This document shows positions 17,181 through 27,533 of a DNA stretch of 64,000 bases, one piece after another. This DNA is from Usitatibacter sp035624355 (lineage in GTDB: Bacteria > Pseudomonadota > Gammaproteobacteria > Burkholderiales > Usitatibacteraceae). The translations under genes and the position numbers were made by a program. Below the pieces are notes generated by a model. The model saw only the letters and a list, made by a program, of their open reading frames with translations. It searched no databases and was not told the origin of the DNA. Each line of letters opens with the position of its first letter. The stretch's first letter is position 1. The stretch spans positions 1 to 64,000 of the forward strand of contig DASPRQ010000036.1 of assembly GCA_035624355.1 (NCBI GenBank), read 5' to 3'.

Positions 17181-17495
17181 CTACCGGTCGTCGCTGACGG
17201 TCCCGGCGAGGTTGTCCACCACGACCGGGGTTTCGAAATACTGGAGACGGGGCGGGGCGCCGTAGGTCTTCGAGACGAACTGCTTCCACTCGGCCGTGTA
17301 CATGCGCTCGGCGTCCTCGCGGGACTTCCACAGGTACACGCCGCCGGCCGTGGAGCCGTCTTCGGACAGGAGGTAATACTTGCGAATGAGGCCGGCGGTT
17401 CCGCGGTAACGGGGAGCGGTCCCCAGGAAGAGCTCCCGCGCGCGCTCCCGGGAAACGGGGGCGGGGAGGCTGAACTGGACCACGGCCGTGATCAT
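17181..17495 (-). CDS. YdhR-like putative monooxygenase, small alpha/beta barrel protein
   Basis: Small protein of 104 aa (MITAVVQFSLPAPVSRERARELF at the N-terminus) with LIRKYYLLSEDGSTAGGVYLWKSREDAERMYTAEW, the pattern of YdhR-type dimeric ferredoxin-like barrels. Members are called putative monooxygenases but no substrate is established. The start ATG overlaps the thiolase stop as ATGA, so the gene belongs to the beta-oxidation operon. That position may mean a role in processing a substrate or product of the pathway; this is inference. Confidence 0.85.
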   Translation of the reverse strand: MITAVVQFSLPAPVSRERARELFLGTAPRYRGTAGLIRKYYLLSEDGSTAGGVYLWKSREDAERMYTAEWKQFVSKTYGAPPRLQYFETPVVVDNLAGTVSDDR

Positions 17496-18673
17496 CGGAC
17501 CACCTCGAACAATCCCGCGGCGCCCATGCCGCCGCCGATGCACATGGTGACCACCACGTGCTTGGCGCCGCGCCGCCGCCCCTCGATGAGCGCGTGCCCC
17601 GTGAGCCGCGCGCCGGAAACGCCGTACGGATGCCCCACCGCGATGGCACCGCCGTTCACGTTGAGCCGGTCGTCGGGAATCCCGAGCCGGTCGCGGCAAT
17701 AGATCACCTGGACCGCGAAGGCCTCGTTCAGCTCCCACAGGTCGATGTCCTCGACCTTGAGGCCGGCCCGGTCGAGGAGCCTCGGGACCGCGAAGACCGG
17801 GCCGATGCCCATCTCGTCGGGCTCGCAGCCCGCCACGGCGAAGCCGCGGAAGATCCCGAGGGGCTTCGCGCCCGCCTTCGCCGCGGCGCGCTCGCTCATC
17901 ACCACGCACGCCGAAGCGCCGTCGGAGAACTGGCTCGCGTTGCCCGCGGCGATGACGCCGCCCGGGAGCGCCGGGCGGATCTTCGAGACGCCCTCGACCG
18001 TGGTGTCGGCGCGGATGCCCTCGTCGGCGGCGATCGTCGCCTCCCGCGTGAAGAGGCGCCCCGAGTCCCCGTCCGCCACGCCCATGCGCACGGCCATCGG
18101 CACGATCTCGTCGGCGAACTTCCCGGCCGCGGCGGCAGCCGCGGCGCGCTGCTGGCTGCGCGCGCCGTACTCGTCCTGCTTCTCGCGCGGGATGCCGTAG
18201 CGCTTCGACACGTTCTCCGCGGTCTGCAGCATCGTCCAGTAGAGCTCGGGCTTGTGCTCCGCGAGCCACGACTCGCGGGCCATGTGCTTGTTCGCCTCGT
18301 TCTGCACGCACGAGATCGACTCCACGCCCCCCGCGACGAAGACCTCTCCCTCGCCCGCGATCACGCGCTGCGCCGCCATGGCGATCGCCTGCAGGCCCGA
18401 GGAGCAGAAGCGGTTGACGGTCGCACCCGGGACGGTGACCGGGCAGCCGGCGCGCAGCGCGATCTGGCGCGCGACGTTGCCGCCCGTGGCGCCCTCCGGC
18501 AGCGCGCAGCCCATGAGCACGTCCTCGACCGCCGCGGGATCGACCCCGGCGCGCTCGATCGCGTGGCGCACCGCGTGGGCCCCGAGCGTGGCCCCGTGGG
18601 TGAGGTTGAAGGCGCCGCGCCAGGACTTGGCGAGCCCGGTGCGCGCGGTGGATACGATGACGGCGTCGGTCAT
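17492..18673 (-). CDS. Acetyl-CoA acyltransferase (thiolase)
   Basis: Thiolase of 393 aa that cleaves 3-ketoacyl-CoA with CoA in the last step of beta-oxidation. The nucleophilic Cys is in NRFCSSGLQA (Cys90), the His in GHPYGVSGARLTGH and the second Cys in CIGGGMG. The start ATG at 18673 gives MTDAVIVSTARTGLAKSWRG, the standard N-terminus, and has GGAG eight nucleotides upstream. An in-frame ATG at 18697 overlaps the preceding gene and is less likely. The gene follows the hydratase/dehydrogenase fusion by 16 nt and overlaps the YdhR-like gene, placing all three in one operon. Confidence 0.95.
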   Translation of the reverse strand: MTDAVIVSTARTGLAKSWRGAFNLTHGATLGAHAVRHAIERAGVDPAAVEDVLMGCALPEGATGGNVARQIALRAGCPVTVPGATVNRFCSSGLQAIAMAAQRVIAGEGEVFVAGGVESISCVQNEANKHMARESWLAEHKPELYWTMLQTAENVSKRYGIPREKQDEYGARSQQRAAAAAAAGKFADEIVPMAVRMGVADGDSGRLFTREATIAADEGIRADTTVEGVSKIRPALPGGVIAAGNASQFSDGASACVVMSERAAAKAGAKPLGIFRGFAVAGCEPDEMGIGPVFAVPRLLDRAGLKVEDIDLWELNEAFAVQVIYCRDRLGIPDDRLNVNGGAIAVGHPYGVSGARLTGHALIEGRRRGAKHVVVTMCIGGGMGAAGLFEVVR

Positions 18674-18689
18674 TGCGTGGGCTCCGGTC

Positions 18690-20777
18690 TCAGCCATTGA
18701 ACGTTCCGCCCTCGGCGGCGAGCTTCGCGAGCATCGGCGCGGGCTTCCAGAACGAGGGGTCGGCGCGGGGGTTCGCCGCGAAGCGGCGCATGCTGCGCAC
18801 GACGTTGTACGGCCCGACCATATCGGCGTAGAGCATGGGCCCGCCGCGGTGCATCGGGAAGCCGTAGCCGGTGAGGTAGACCATGTCGATGTCGGAGGCG
18901 CGCGCGGCGATGCCCTCCTCGAGGATGCGCGCGCCCTCGTTCACGAGCGCGTACACGCAGCGCTCGACGATCTCCGCGGCGTCGATCGCACGCGGCGCGA
19001 TGCCCTTCTCGCGGCGGTAGGCGGCGATCATGTGGTCGACGGCGGGATCGGGGATCGCGTCGCGGCGCCCGGCCTCGTAGCGGTACCAGCCCAGGCCCGT
19101 CTTCTGCCCGAAGCGCCCGAGCTCGCAGAGGCGGTCGGCGATGCGGGAGTAGAGCATGTCGGGCTTCTCGGCGTAGCGGCGCTTGCGGATCGCCCAGCCG
19201 ATGTCGTTGCCCGCGAGGTCGCTCATGCGGAACGGCCCCATCGCCATGCCGAACTTCTCCATCGCCTCGTCCACCTGCGGGGGCGAGGCGCCTTCCTCGA
19301 CGAGAAACAGCGCCTGGCGCAGGTACTGCTCGACCATGCGGTTGCCGATGAAGCCGTCGCACACGCCCGAGACGACCGCGGTCTTGCGGATCTTCTTCGC
19401 CACCTGCATCACCGTGGCGAGCACGTCCTTCGCCGTCTTCGCCCCGCGCACCACCTCGAGCAGCTTCATCACGTTGGCCGGGCTGAAGAAGTGCATGCCC
19501 ACGACGTCCTGCGGCCGCTTCGTGACCGCGGCGATGCGGTTCACGTCGAGGGTGGAGGTGTTCGTCGCGAGGATCGCGCCCGGCTTCGCCACCTCGTCGA
19601 GCTTGCGGAACACCGACTCCTTCACGCCCATGTCCTCGAACACGGCCTCGATCACGAGGTCCGCGCCCTTCACGTCGTCGTAGGAGAGCGTGGGCTTGAG
19701 GAGGCCCACGCGCCGCTCGAGCTTCTCGGCCGTGAGCTTCCCGCGCTTCACGCTCGACTCGTAGTTGCGGCGGACGGTGGCGAGCCCCCGGTCGAGCGCC
19801 TCGCGCTTCGTCTCGAGGAGCACGACCGGCACGCCCGCGTTGAGGAAGCTCATCGCGATCCCGCCGCCCATCGTGCCCGCGCCGATCACCGCGACCGACT
19901 CCACCTTGCGCATGGGCGTGCCGGAGGGCACATCCGGGATCTTCGAGGCCGCGCGCTCGCCGAAGAACGCGTGGCGCAGCGCCCGCGACTCCGGCGACTG
20001 GATGAGCTGCAGGAAGAGCTCGCGCTCGAGGCGCAGGCCTTCCTCGAAGGGCTTCGACACCGAGGCGGCGACGGCGTCGATGCACTTGGGAGGTGCCGGG
20101 TAGTTGCGCACCATCGCCGCCACGGTGTTGCGCGCGAACTGGAAGAACGCCTCGGCGTCGGGCTGGACGGGCGTGCGGTCGCGCAGGCGCGGCAGGGGAC
20201 GCGCGGCCGCCGCCTCGCCGGCGAAGGCGAGCGCGGAGTCGAGCACGGTACCCTCGGCGAGGCGATCGACGAGCGCGGTGTCCCCGAGCTGCGAGGCGGG
20301 AACCGTCGCGCCGGAAACGATCATGTTGAGCGCCGTCTCGACGCCCACCGCGCGGGGCAGCCGCTGCGTGCCGCCGGCGCCGGGGAGCAGGCCGATCTTC
20401 ACCTCGGGGAGCGCGAGCTGCGCGTCGGGCGCGACGACGCGGTAGTGGCAGGCGAGCGAGAGCTCGAGGCCGCCGCCCATGCACGTCCCCCCGATCGCCG
20501 CGATCACGGGCTTGGCGCTCTCCTCCACCGCGCGGATGAGGGTGTGCAGGGTGGGCTCGGCGGACGCCTTCGGCGTGTTGAACTCGCGGATGTCGGCGCC
20601 GCCCGAGAACATCTTCCCGGCGCCCACGAGCACGACGGCCTGCACGCGCGCGTCGTCCTGGGCGGCGTCGATTCCGGCGAGGATCGCGGTGCGCAGGGCG
20701 TGCCCCAGCCCGTTCACCGGGGGATTGTCCAGGGTGATGACGGCCACGGGGCCGTGCAGCGTGTAGGGATCGCTCAT
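18690..20777 (-). CDS. Enoyl-CoA hydratase / 3-hydroxyacyl-CoA dehydrogenase fusion (FadB/FadJ-like)
   Basis: Bifunctional beta-oxidation enzyme, 695 aa. The N-terminal crotonase domain shows GGADIREFN, GGTCMGGGLELSLACHYRVV (oxyanion hole) and LPEVKIGLLPGAGGTQRLPR. The dehydrogenase begins near residue 295 with VAVIGAGTMGGGIAMSFLNAG and continues with GMHFFSPANVMKLLEVVRG; the two C-terminal domains carry YGFPMHRGGPM. The start at 20777 (MSDPYTLHGPVAVITLDNPPVN) has GAGGAG eight nt upstream; the in-frame ATG 90 nt earlier intrudes on livF. Length fits the peroxisomal-type multifunctional enzymes rather than E. coli FadB. It links the LIV importer genes to the thiolase. Confidence 0.94.
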   Translation of the reverse strand: MSDPYTLHGPVAVITLDNPPVNGLGHALRTAILAGIDAAQDDARVQAVVLVGAGKMFSGGADIREFNTPKASAEPTLHTLIRAVEESAKPVIAAIGGTCMGGGLELSLACHYRVVAPDAQLALPEVKIGLLPGAGGTQRLPRAVGVETALNMIVSGATVPASQLGDTALVDRLAEGTVLDSALAFAGEAAAARPLPRLRDRTPVQPDAEAFFQFARNTVAAMVRNYPAPPKCIDAVAASVSKPFEEGLRLERELFLQLIQSPESRALRHAFFGERAASKIPDVPSGTPMRKVESVAVIGAGTMGGGIAMSFLNAGVPVVLLETKREALDRGLATVRRNYESSVKRGKLTAEKLERRVGLLKPTLSYDDVKGADLVIEAVFEDMGVKESVFRKLDEVAKPGAILATNTSTLDVNRIAAVTKRPQDVVGMHFFSPANVMKLLEVVRGAKTAKDVLATVMQVAKKIRKTAVVSGVCDGFIGNRMVEQYLRQALFLVEEGASPPQVDEAMEKFGMAMGPFRMSDLAGNDIGWAIRKRRYAEKPDMLYSRIADRLCELGRFGQKTGLGWYRYEAGRRDAIPDPAVDHMIAAYRREKGIAPRAIDAAEIVERCVYALVNEGARILEEGIAARASDIDMVYLTGYGFPMHRGGPMLYADMVGPYNVVRSMRRFAANPRADPSFWKPAPMLAKLAAEGGTFNG

Positions 20778-20787
20778 TTCCCGCTCC

Positions 20788-21483
20788 TCAGACCTCCAGC
20801 CATTCGCGGCGCACCGCCTCGTCGGCGCGCAGCCGCTCGGGCGTGCCCTCGAAGACGATGCGCCCATGGCCCATCACGTACAGCCGATGGGAGATGCCGA
20901 GCGCGATCGTGAGCTTCTGCTCGATCAGCAGGATAGCCACGCCCGCCGCCGCGATCCGCTCGAGCAGCTCCCGGACGAGGGCCACCAGCCGCGGCGCCAG
21001 CCCCTCGGTGGGCTCGTCCACCATGATGAGGTCCGGCTCGCCCATCAGCGTACGGCAGATCGTGAGCATCTGCTGCTCGCCCCCGGAGAGCACGCCGCCG
21101 GGGGCGCCGGCGCGCTCGCGCAGGATCGGGAAGAGCTCGAACACCCGCTCCAGGGTCCACGCGCCCTTGGGCTTCCCCGGCTTCATCCCCAGCAGCAGGT
21201 TCTCGCGCACCGTGAGGGTGGGGAAGATGTCGCGGTTCTCGGGGACGTAGCCGAGCCCCCGCCGGGCGATCTGGTGCGGCTTCAGGCCGTCGATGCGCTC
21301 GCCCTTGAAGCGGACGGTGCCCACGGGGGCGACCTCGCCCATGATGGTCTTGATGGTGGTCGAGCGGCCGGCGCCGTTGCGCCCCAGCAGGCTCACGATC
21401 TCCCCGGGCCGCACGTGGAAGGTGACGCCCTGCAGGATGTGGCTCTTGCCGTAGTAGGCGTGCAGGTCCTCGACCTCAAGCAT
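20788..21483 (-). CDS. livF: LIV-type ABC transporter ATP-binding protein LivF
   Basis: ATPase subunit of a branched-chain-amino-acid-type (HAAT) importer, 231 aa. Walker A is GRNGAGRST (an Arg replaces the usual Lys, see the note below), signature LSGGEQQMLTICRTL, Walker B LIMVDEPTEGLAP, H-loop LLIEQK. The Arg-for-Lys in Walker A is as translated and would normally impair ATP hydrolysis, so this base deserves checking. The family pattern IKTIMGEVAPVGTVRFKGERIDGLKPHQIARRGLGYVPENRDIFPTL-like regions are all present. It overlaps livG by 8 nt and precedes the FadB/J-like gene by 10 nt, so importer and beta-oxidation genes form one run. Confidence 0.92.
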   Translation of the reverse strand: MLEVEDLHAYYGKSHILQGVTFHVRPGEIVSLLGRNGAGRSTTIKTIMGEVAPVGTVRFKGERIDGLKPHQIARRGLGYVPENRDIFPTLTVRENLLLGMKPGKPKGAWTLERVFELFPILRERAGAPGGVLSGGEQQMLTICRTLMGEPDLIMVDEPTEGLAPRLVALVRELLERIAAAGVAILLIEQKLTIALGISHRLYVMGHGRIVFEGTPERLRADEAVRREWLEV

Positions 21484-22261
21484 CGGCGTCTCCGAGGTAG
21501 GCCGCGCGCACCGCCTCGTTCTCGCGGATGCGCGCCGGCGCGTCGCTCGCGACGATCTCGCCGTAGACCAGCACGGAGATGCGGTCGGCCAGCCCGAACA
21601 CCACGCCCATGTCGTGCTCGACCATGACGAGCGTGCGTCCCTCGGTCACGGAGCGGATCAGCTCGACTGCGTTCTCCGTCTCGTGGCGGCTCATGCCCGC
21701 GGTGGGCTCGTCGAGCAGGATCACGCGCGCGTCGCCCGCGATGGCGATGCCGATCTCGAGCGCGCGCTGCTCGGCGTAGGTGAGCACGCCCGCGAGCGTG
21801 TCGCGCCGGTCCGCGAGCCGGATCTGCCCGAGGACCCGCTCGGCGCGCTCGGCGACGTCCCGCAGCCGGTCGCAGCGGCGCAGGAAGTCGTAGCCGCAGC
21901 CGAGGGGCCAGAGCACGCCGCAGCGCACGTTCTCGTAGACCGTGAGCCGCGGGAAGATGTTGGTCACCTGGAAGCTGCGCGAAAGCCCGCGCCGCGCGAT
22001 GCGGTACGGCGCTTCCCCCGCGATCTCCGCGCCCTCGAGGCGGATCGACCCGCGCGTGGGCGCGATGCGCCCGCTCACGAGGTTGAAGAGCGTCGACTTT
22101 CCCGCACCGTTGGGCCCGATGATGGCGTGGCGCTCGCCGCGCGGGATCGCGAGCGAGACGCCGCGGATGATGGGGGTCGCCCCGAAGCTCTTGTGCACCC
22201 CGGAGAGCTCGAGCGCGACGGGGGCCGGCTCCGGCCGCGGGGCGGCGAGGGCGCTAGGCAT
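21476..22261 (-). CDS. livG: LIV-type ABC transporter ATP-binding protein LivG
   Basis: Second ATPase of the HAAT importer, 261 aa. Walker A GPNGAGKST, the LivG-specific SFQVTNIFPRLTVYENV segment, signature region LTYAEQRALEIGIAIA, Walker B VILLDEPTAGMS and H-loop VMVEHDM. The signature is the diverged LTYxEQR form normal in LivG. Its start overlaps the end of livM by 8 nt and its end overlaps livF by 8 nt, as expected for a coupled liv operon. It pairs with LivF on the cytoplasmic face of LivH/LivM. Confidence 0.95.
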   Translation of the reverse strand: MPSALAAPRPEPAPVALELSGVHKSFGATPIIRGVSLAIPRGERHAIIGPNGAGKSTLFNLVSGRIAPTRGSIRLEGAEIAGEAPYRIARRGLSRSFQVTNIFPRLTVYENVRCGVLWPLGCGYDFLRRCDRLRDVAERAERVLGQIRLADRRDTLAGVLTYAEQRALEIGIAIAGDARVILLDEPTAGMSRHETENAVELIRSVTEGRTLVMVEHDMGVVFGLADRISVLVYGEIVASDAPARIRENEAVRAAYLGDADA

Positions 22262-23507
22262 GGGCGTGGATCTCCTCCGCGGCCCGCTCCCACGCGGCCG
22301 CGACGCGGGGCCGGATGCGGGCGAGCGCCGCGGCGCCCAGGGCGAGCACGCCGGCCGCGCCGATCCACGGCCAGGGTTTCGCCGTGTCCATGGGGATCCA
22401 GAAGAGCGTCATCAGCGCGCCGGCCTCGGGCTGCGTGGAGCGCCGGTAGGCGATCTCGATGAGCGTCGCCGCGCCAGCGAGCGTCGCGAGCGCGAAGGGG
22501 AGCGCCAGCAGGTACGAGCGCGCGATCGCGGCCACGGCGCGCGTGCGCAGCGCCGAGAGGTGGATCATCGCGAGGCCCGCAAGCCCCCCGGGCACGAACG
22601 CCACCATCCCCATGAAGATGAGCCCGAGGTAGAGAAGCCACGCGCTCGTGTAATCGGACAGGCTCACCTGCAGCCAGGTGATCGCCGCCGCCCCGAGGAC
22701 CGCGCCGACGAAGTGGTGCACGCCGCCGATGTAGACCATGAGGAGCACGGCCCCCGAGCGCGTCGCGCCCACCGCCTCCCCGGTCACGATCTCGTAGTTG
22801 ATCGCGTGCAGCCCGCCCGCGAGCCCCGCGAACGCCGCCGCCACCGAGAAGGCGATGAAGCGCACCCGCCGGGGATCGTAGCCGACGAACTCCACCCGCT
22901 CGGGGTTGTCGCGCACCGCGTTGCACAGGCGCCCGACGGGCGTGCGCATGAACGCGTGGATGAGGATCGCGGCCACGAAGAGCCACGCGGCGATCAGGTA
23001 GTAGACCTGCAGCTGGGAGCCGAAGTCGAGGCCCAGCCAGCGGGGCGCCTCGGTGCGGCTCGCGGTCACGCCTTCCTCGCCGCCGAAGAACGACGGCAGC
23101 ATGAGGGAGGCGGCGCGCACGAGCTCGCCCACGCCGAGCGTGATCAGCGCGAAGATGGTCCCGCCGCGCCGCGTCGTGAGCGCGCCGAAGACGATGCCGA
23201 AGCCGAGCCCCGCGGCGGCACCCGCGAGCGGCACGAGCGGCACCGGGATCGGCCAGCCCCCGTTCACCGCGCGCAGCAGGTGGATCGCCGCGTAGCCGCC
23301 GAGCCCGAAATAGACCGCGTGCCCGAACGAGAGCAGCCCCGTCTGGCCGAGCAGCAGGTTGTAGGAGAGCGCGAACACCGCCGCGATCCCCATCTGGGAA
23401 AGGAGCGAGCGGCCGAAGTCGCTCTGCAGGCCCGGCACCCACGGCAGGACCGCGAGCAGCGCCGCGGCGCCGACCCACCATGCGGGGCGGGTCGCCCCTT
23501 TCGTCAT
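22254..23507 (-). CDS. livM: LIV-type ABC transporter permease LivM with C-terminal extension
   Basis: Inner-membrane permease subunit, 417 aa. Core features: LLLGQTGLLSFGHAVYFGLGGYAA, RRGGTIFALITLGVGELVRA, and the coupling segment NPERVEFVGYDPRRVRFIAFSVAAAFAGLAGGLHA. Start ATG at 23507 overlaps the livH stop as ATGA. The protein is about 80-90 residues longer than typical LivM. The extension, after LIFMGMVAFVPGGLAGLAM, adds further hydrophobic segments (SYLLALPFALATLAGAATL and WIGAAGVLALGAAALARI) and ends in a charged tail. What the extra membrane region does is unknown. Confidence 0.93.
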   Translation of the reverse strand: MTKGATRPAWWVGAAALLAVLPWVPGLQSDFGRSLLSQMGIAAVFALSYNLLLGQTGLLSFGHAVYFGLGGYAAIHLLRAVNGGWPIPVPLVPLAGAAAGLGFGIVFGALTTRRGGTIFALITLGVGELVRAASLMLPSFFGGEEGVTASRTEAPRWLGLDFGSQLQVYYLIAAWLFVAAILIHAFMRTPVGRLCNAVRDNPERVEFVGYDPRRVRFIAFSVAAAFAGLAGGLHAINYEIVTGEAVGATRSGAVLLMVYIGGVHHFVGAVLGAAAITWLQVSLSDYTSAWLLYLGLIFMGMVAFVPGGLAGLAMIHLSALRTRAVAAIARSYLLALPFALATLAGAATLIEIAYRRSTQPEAGALMTLFWIPMDTAKPWPWIGAAGVLALGAAALARIRPRVAAAWERAAEEIHAHA

Positions 23508-24454
23508 GTGTCGCGCGTCCCCATCAGGCCGCGCGGCCGCACGATCAGCATGAGGACCAGCAGCAGGTAGGGGATGAGGGGCGCGGCCTGGGAGAGCTTG
23601 ATCGCGAGCATCTCGCGCAGCGCCGAGCCGGGCGGAAGCCCCATGCCGAGCGCGCGCAGGAGGTCGGCGAGCGAGTAGTCCACCGCCACCGCGAAGGTCT
23701 GCACGACGCCGATCAGCATCGAGGCGATGAAGGCGCCCGGGATCGATCCCAGGCCGCCCACGACGATCACCACGAAGACGATGGGCCCGAGCGCCGCGGC
23801 CATGTTCGGCTCGGTGAGCAGCGCGAAGCCGCCGATCACGCCGGCGAGCCCCGCGAGCGCGCTGCCGATCGCGAACACCAGCACGAAGAGCCGCGGCACG
23901 TCGTGGCCGAGCGCGCTCACCATCCTGGGGTGCGTGAGCGCGGCCTGGATCACGAGCCCCACGCGCGTGCGCTTGAAGGCGAGCCACAGGAACGCGAACA
24001 TGCCCACGGAGATCATCGTCATCAGCACCTTGTAGAACGGGTAGCTGGTGCCGTAGATGCGGAAGGCGGCGAAGTCGATCGAAGCGGGGACGCGGTTCTC
24101 GATGGGGTTGCGCCCCCAGGCCATGATCACCAGCTCCCCGATCACGTAGGCGAGCCCGAAGGTGAAGAGGATCTCCGCCACGTGCCCGAGGCGGTGCACG
24201 CGCGCGAGCCCGTAGCGCTCGATCGCCGCGCCCACGAGGCCGCACAGCAGCGGGGCCACGACGAGCGCCGGCCAGAAGCCGATCCAGCGCGAGATCTGCC
24301 ACGACAAGTACGCGCCGAGCATGAAGACGCTCGCGTGGGCGAAGTTGAGCACGCCCATCATGCTGAAGATGAGCGTGAGCCCCGAGGACAGCATGAACAG
24401 CAGCAGCCCGTACACCGCCCCGTTGAGGAGCGAGAAGACGACGATCTCGCGCAC
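23504..24454 (-). CDS. livH: LIV-type ABC transporter permease LivH
   Basis: Inner-membrane permease, 316 aa, about eight hydrophobic segments. The N-terminus (MREIVVFSLLNGAVYGLLLFM) and GLTLIFSMMGVLNFAHASVFMLGAYLSW are typical of LivH, as are RTRVGLVIQAALTHPRMVSALGHDV (coupling helix) and GGLGSIPGAFIASMLIGVVQTF. It forms the translocation pore with LivM. It begins 37 nt downstream of the substrate-binding protein gene and overlaps livM by 4 nt. Confidence 0.95.
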   Translation of the reverse strand: MREIVVFSLLNGAVYGLLLFMLSSGLTLIFSMMGVLNFAHASVFMLGAYLSWQISRWIGFWPALVVAPLLCGLVGAAIERYGLARVHRLGHVAEILFTFGLAYVIGELVIMAWGRNPIENRVPASIDFAAFRIYGTSYPFYKVLMTMISVGMFAFLWLAFKRTRVGLVIQAALTHPRMVSALGHDVPRLFVLVFAIGSALAGLAGVIGGFALLTEPNMAAALGPIVFVVIVVGGLGSIPGAFIASMLIGVVQTFAVAVDYSLADLLRALGMGLPPGSALREMLAIKLSQAAPLIPYLLLVLMLIVRPRGLMGTRDT

Positions 24455-24491
24455 GGGCGGGCCCCGGGGCGCTGGCCGCGCGGGGCGCCTC

Positions 24492-25727
24492 CTAGGGGCG
24501 CGTCATCTTGCAGGTGGTCGGCATCGCGGTGTCGGCGGCGCTGATCTTCTTGTCGGTCTTGAAGCCCAGGCCGCTGTGCTCGACGTCGTACTTCACCTTG
24601 TCCGAGAGCGTCGAAACGAAGAGCGGCTGCAGGAGCTGGTGGTTGTCGGCGCGCATCTCCATGGGTCCGAGCGGCGTGTCGAGCTTCAGGCCCTCGAGCG
24701 CATGGGCGAGCTTCACCGGGTCGTTGGACTTCGCCTTCTTCGCCGCCGCCTCGAGCATCGCGAACATGTTGCGGATGCGCCAGTAGTACATCTCGTCGGA
24801 CTTGTCGGTGAAGCGCTTGTGGAAGGCCACCTCCTCGGGCAGCAGGTACGGCAGCACGTTCTTGTGGTGCTCGGTCACCTGCTTGAGGTAGCCCACCCCG
24901 TCGTGCCCGATGGCGGGAACGGACCCCAGGCCGCCGCCGTAGTAGGTGAACCAGTTCACCTTGAGCCCCGCGTCCTTGCCGGCCTTGAAGAGCAGCAGCA
25001 TGTCGTTGCTCCAGTTGCCGGTGATCACCGTGTCGGCGCCGGAGGCCTTGATCTTGGCCACGTAGGGCGAGAAGTCCTGGATCTTCTGCAGCGGATGCAG
25101 CTCGTCGCCCACGATCTGCACGTCGGGGCGCTTGGCGGCGAGGATGCGGTGCGCGGCCGCCGCCACGGCCTTGCCGAACGAGTAGTCCTGGTTGATGAGG
25201 TAGACCTTGTGGATGTCCTTGTCGGCGGCGATCACGTCGCCGAAGGCCGCCATCTTCATGTCGACGTCGGCGTCGAAGCGGAAGTGCCAGAAGTTGCACT
25301 TCTCGTTGGTGAGCGCCGGGTCGATGGCGGCGTAGTTGAAGAAGAGCACCTCCTTGCCCGGGTTGCGCTCGTTGTGCTTGAGCACCGCGTCGGTGAGCGC
25401 GAGGGCCACCGCGCTGCCGTTGCCCTGCATGACGATGCGGGCGCCCTCGTCGATCGCCTTCTTCAGCATGATGAGCGATTCCTGGGGGTTCACCTTGTTG
25501 TCGTAGGAGAGGAGCTCGAGCTTCTGCCCGTTGAGCCCGCCGGCCGCGTTGATGCGGTCGATGAAGAAGATCATGTGCTTCTGGGCGTTGACCCCGGCGC
25601 TCGCCGCGCCGCCCGAGAGCGGATCGATGTAGCCGATCTTCAGGGTATCGGCCGCGGCGGGCAGCGCCGCCAGCACCGCGGCGAGCGCCAGGCCGTACTT
25701 GGCGATACGGTGGAAAAGTTCGCGCAT
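24492..25727 (-). CDS. Periplasmic substrate-binding protein of the LIV-type importer
   Basis: Type I periplasmic binding protein (LivK/HAAT family), 411 aa, with signal peptide MRELFHRIAKYGLALAAVLAALPAAAD. The mature part begins TLKIGYIDPLSGGAASAGVNAQKHMIFFIDRINAAGGLNG-like and carries QDYSFGKAVAAAAHRIL and TVITGNWSNDMLLLFKAGKDAG. It is longer than LivK (about 345 mature). Close linkage to beta-oxidation genes and to a divergent acyl-CoA ligase argues that the ligand is a carboxylic acid rather than leucine; members of this family do bind aromatic and dicarboxylic acids. Shine-Dalgarno GAGGAGG lies 5 nt before the ATG. It is the first gene of the leftward operon. Confidence 0.93.
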   Translation of the reverse strand: MRELFHRIAKYGLALAAVLAALPAAADTLKIGYIDPLSGGAASAGVNAQKHMIFFIDRINAAGGLNGQKLELLSYDNKVNPQESLIMLKKAIDEGARIVMQGNGSAVALALTDAVLKHNERNPGKEVLFFNYAAIDPALTNEKCNFWHFRFDADVDMKMAAFGDVIAADKDIHKVYLINQDYSFGKAVAAAAHRILAAKRPDVQIVGDELHPLQKIQDFSPYVAKIKASGADTVITGNWSNDMLLLFKAGKDAGLKVNWFTYYGGGLGSVPAIGHDGVGYLKQVTEHHKNVLPYLLPEEVAFHKRFTDKSDEMYYWRIRNMFAMLEAAAKKAKSNDPVKLAHALEGLKLDTPLGPMEMRADNHQLLQPLFVSTLSDKVKYDVEHSGLGFKTDKKISAADTAMPTTCKMTRP

Positions 25728-25834
25728 GGGGCCTCCTCGTGTATTTTTGGGGCTCGGGGGGAATCCCCGGGCCTGGGTGGAGTGCCGATCCTAGCGGCGC
25801 GCGGTGCCCATGACAAGACAGAGGAGGAGAACCC

Positions 25835-27475
<1,641 letters not shown>

Positions 27476-27483
27476 GATGTGAG

Positions 27484-27516
27484 ATGGGGTCAGGTCACTT
27501 TTCGGCCCTGTCCCCA
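27484..27516. terminator. REP-like imperfect palindrome between convergent genes
   Basis: TGGGGTCAGG (27485-27494) and CCCTGTCCCCA (27506-27516) form a stem with one internal mismatch and an 11-nt loop. It lies between the ligase stop and the oppositely oriented binding-protein gene, where it could act as a bidirectional terminator. The GGGGTCAGG core resembles REP sequences mobilised by RAYT-type Y1 transposases in proteobacteria; no transposase is present here. Confidence 0.45.
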
Positions 27517-27533
27517 TTTCGCTCGCGGCCGGG

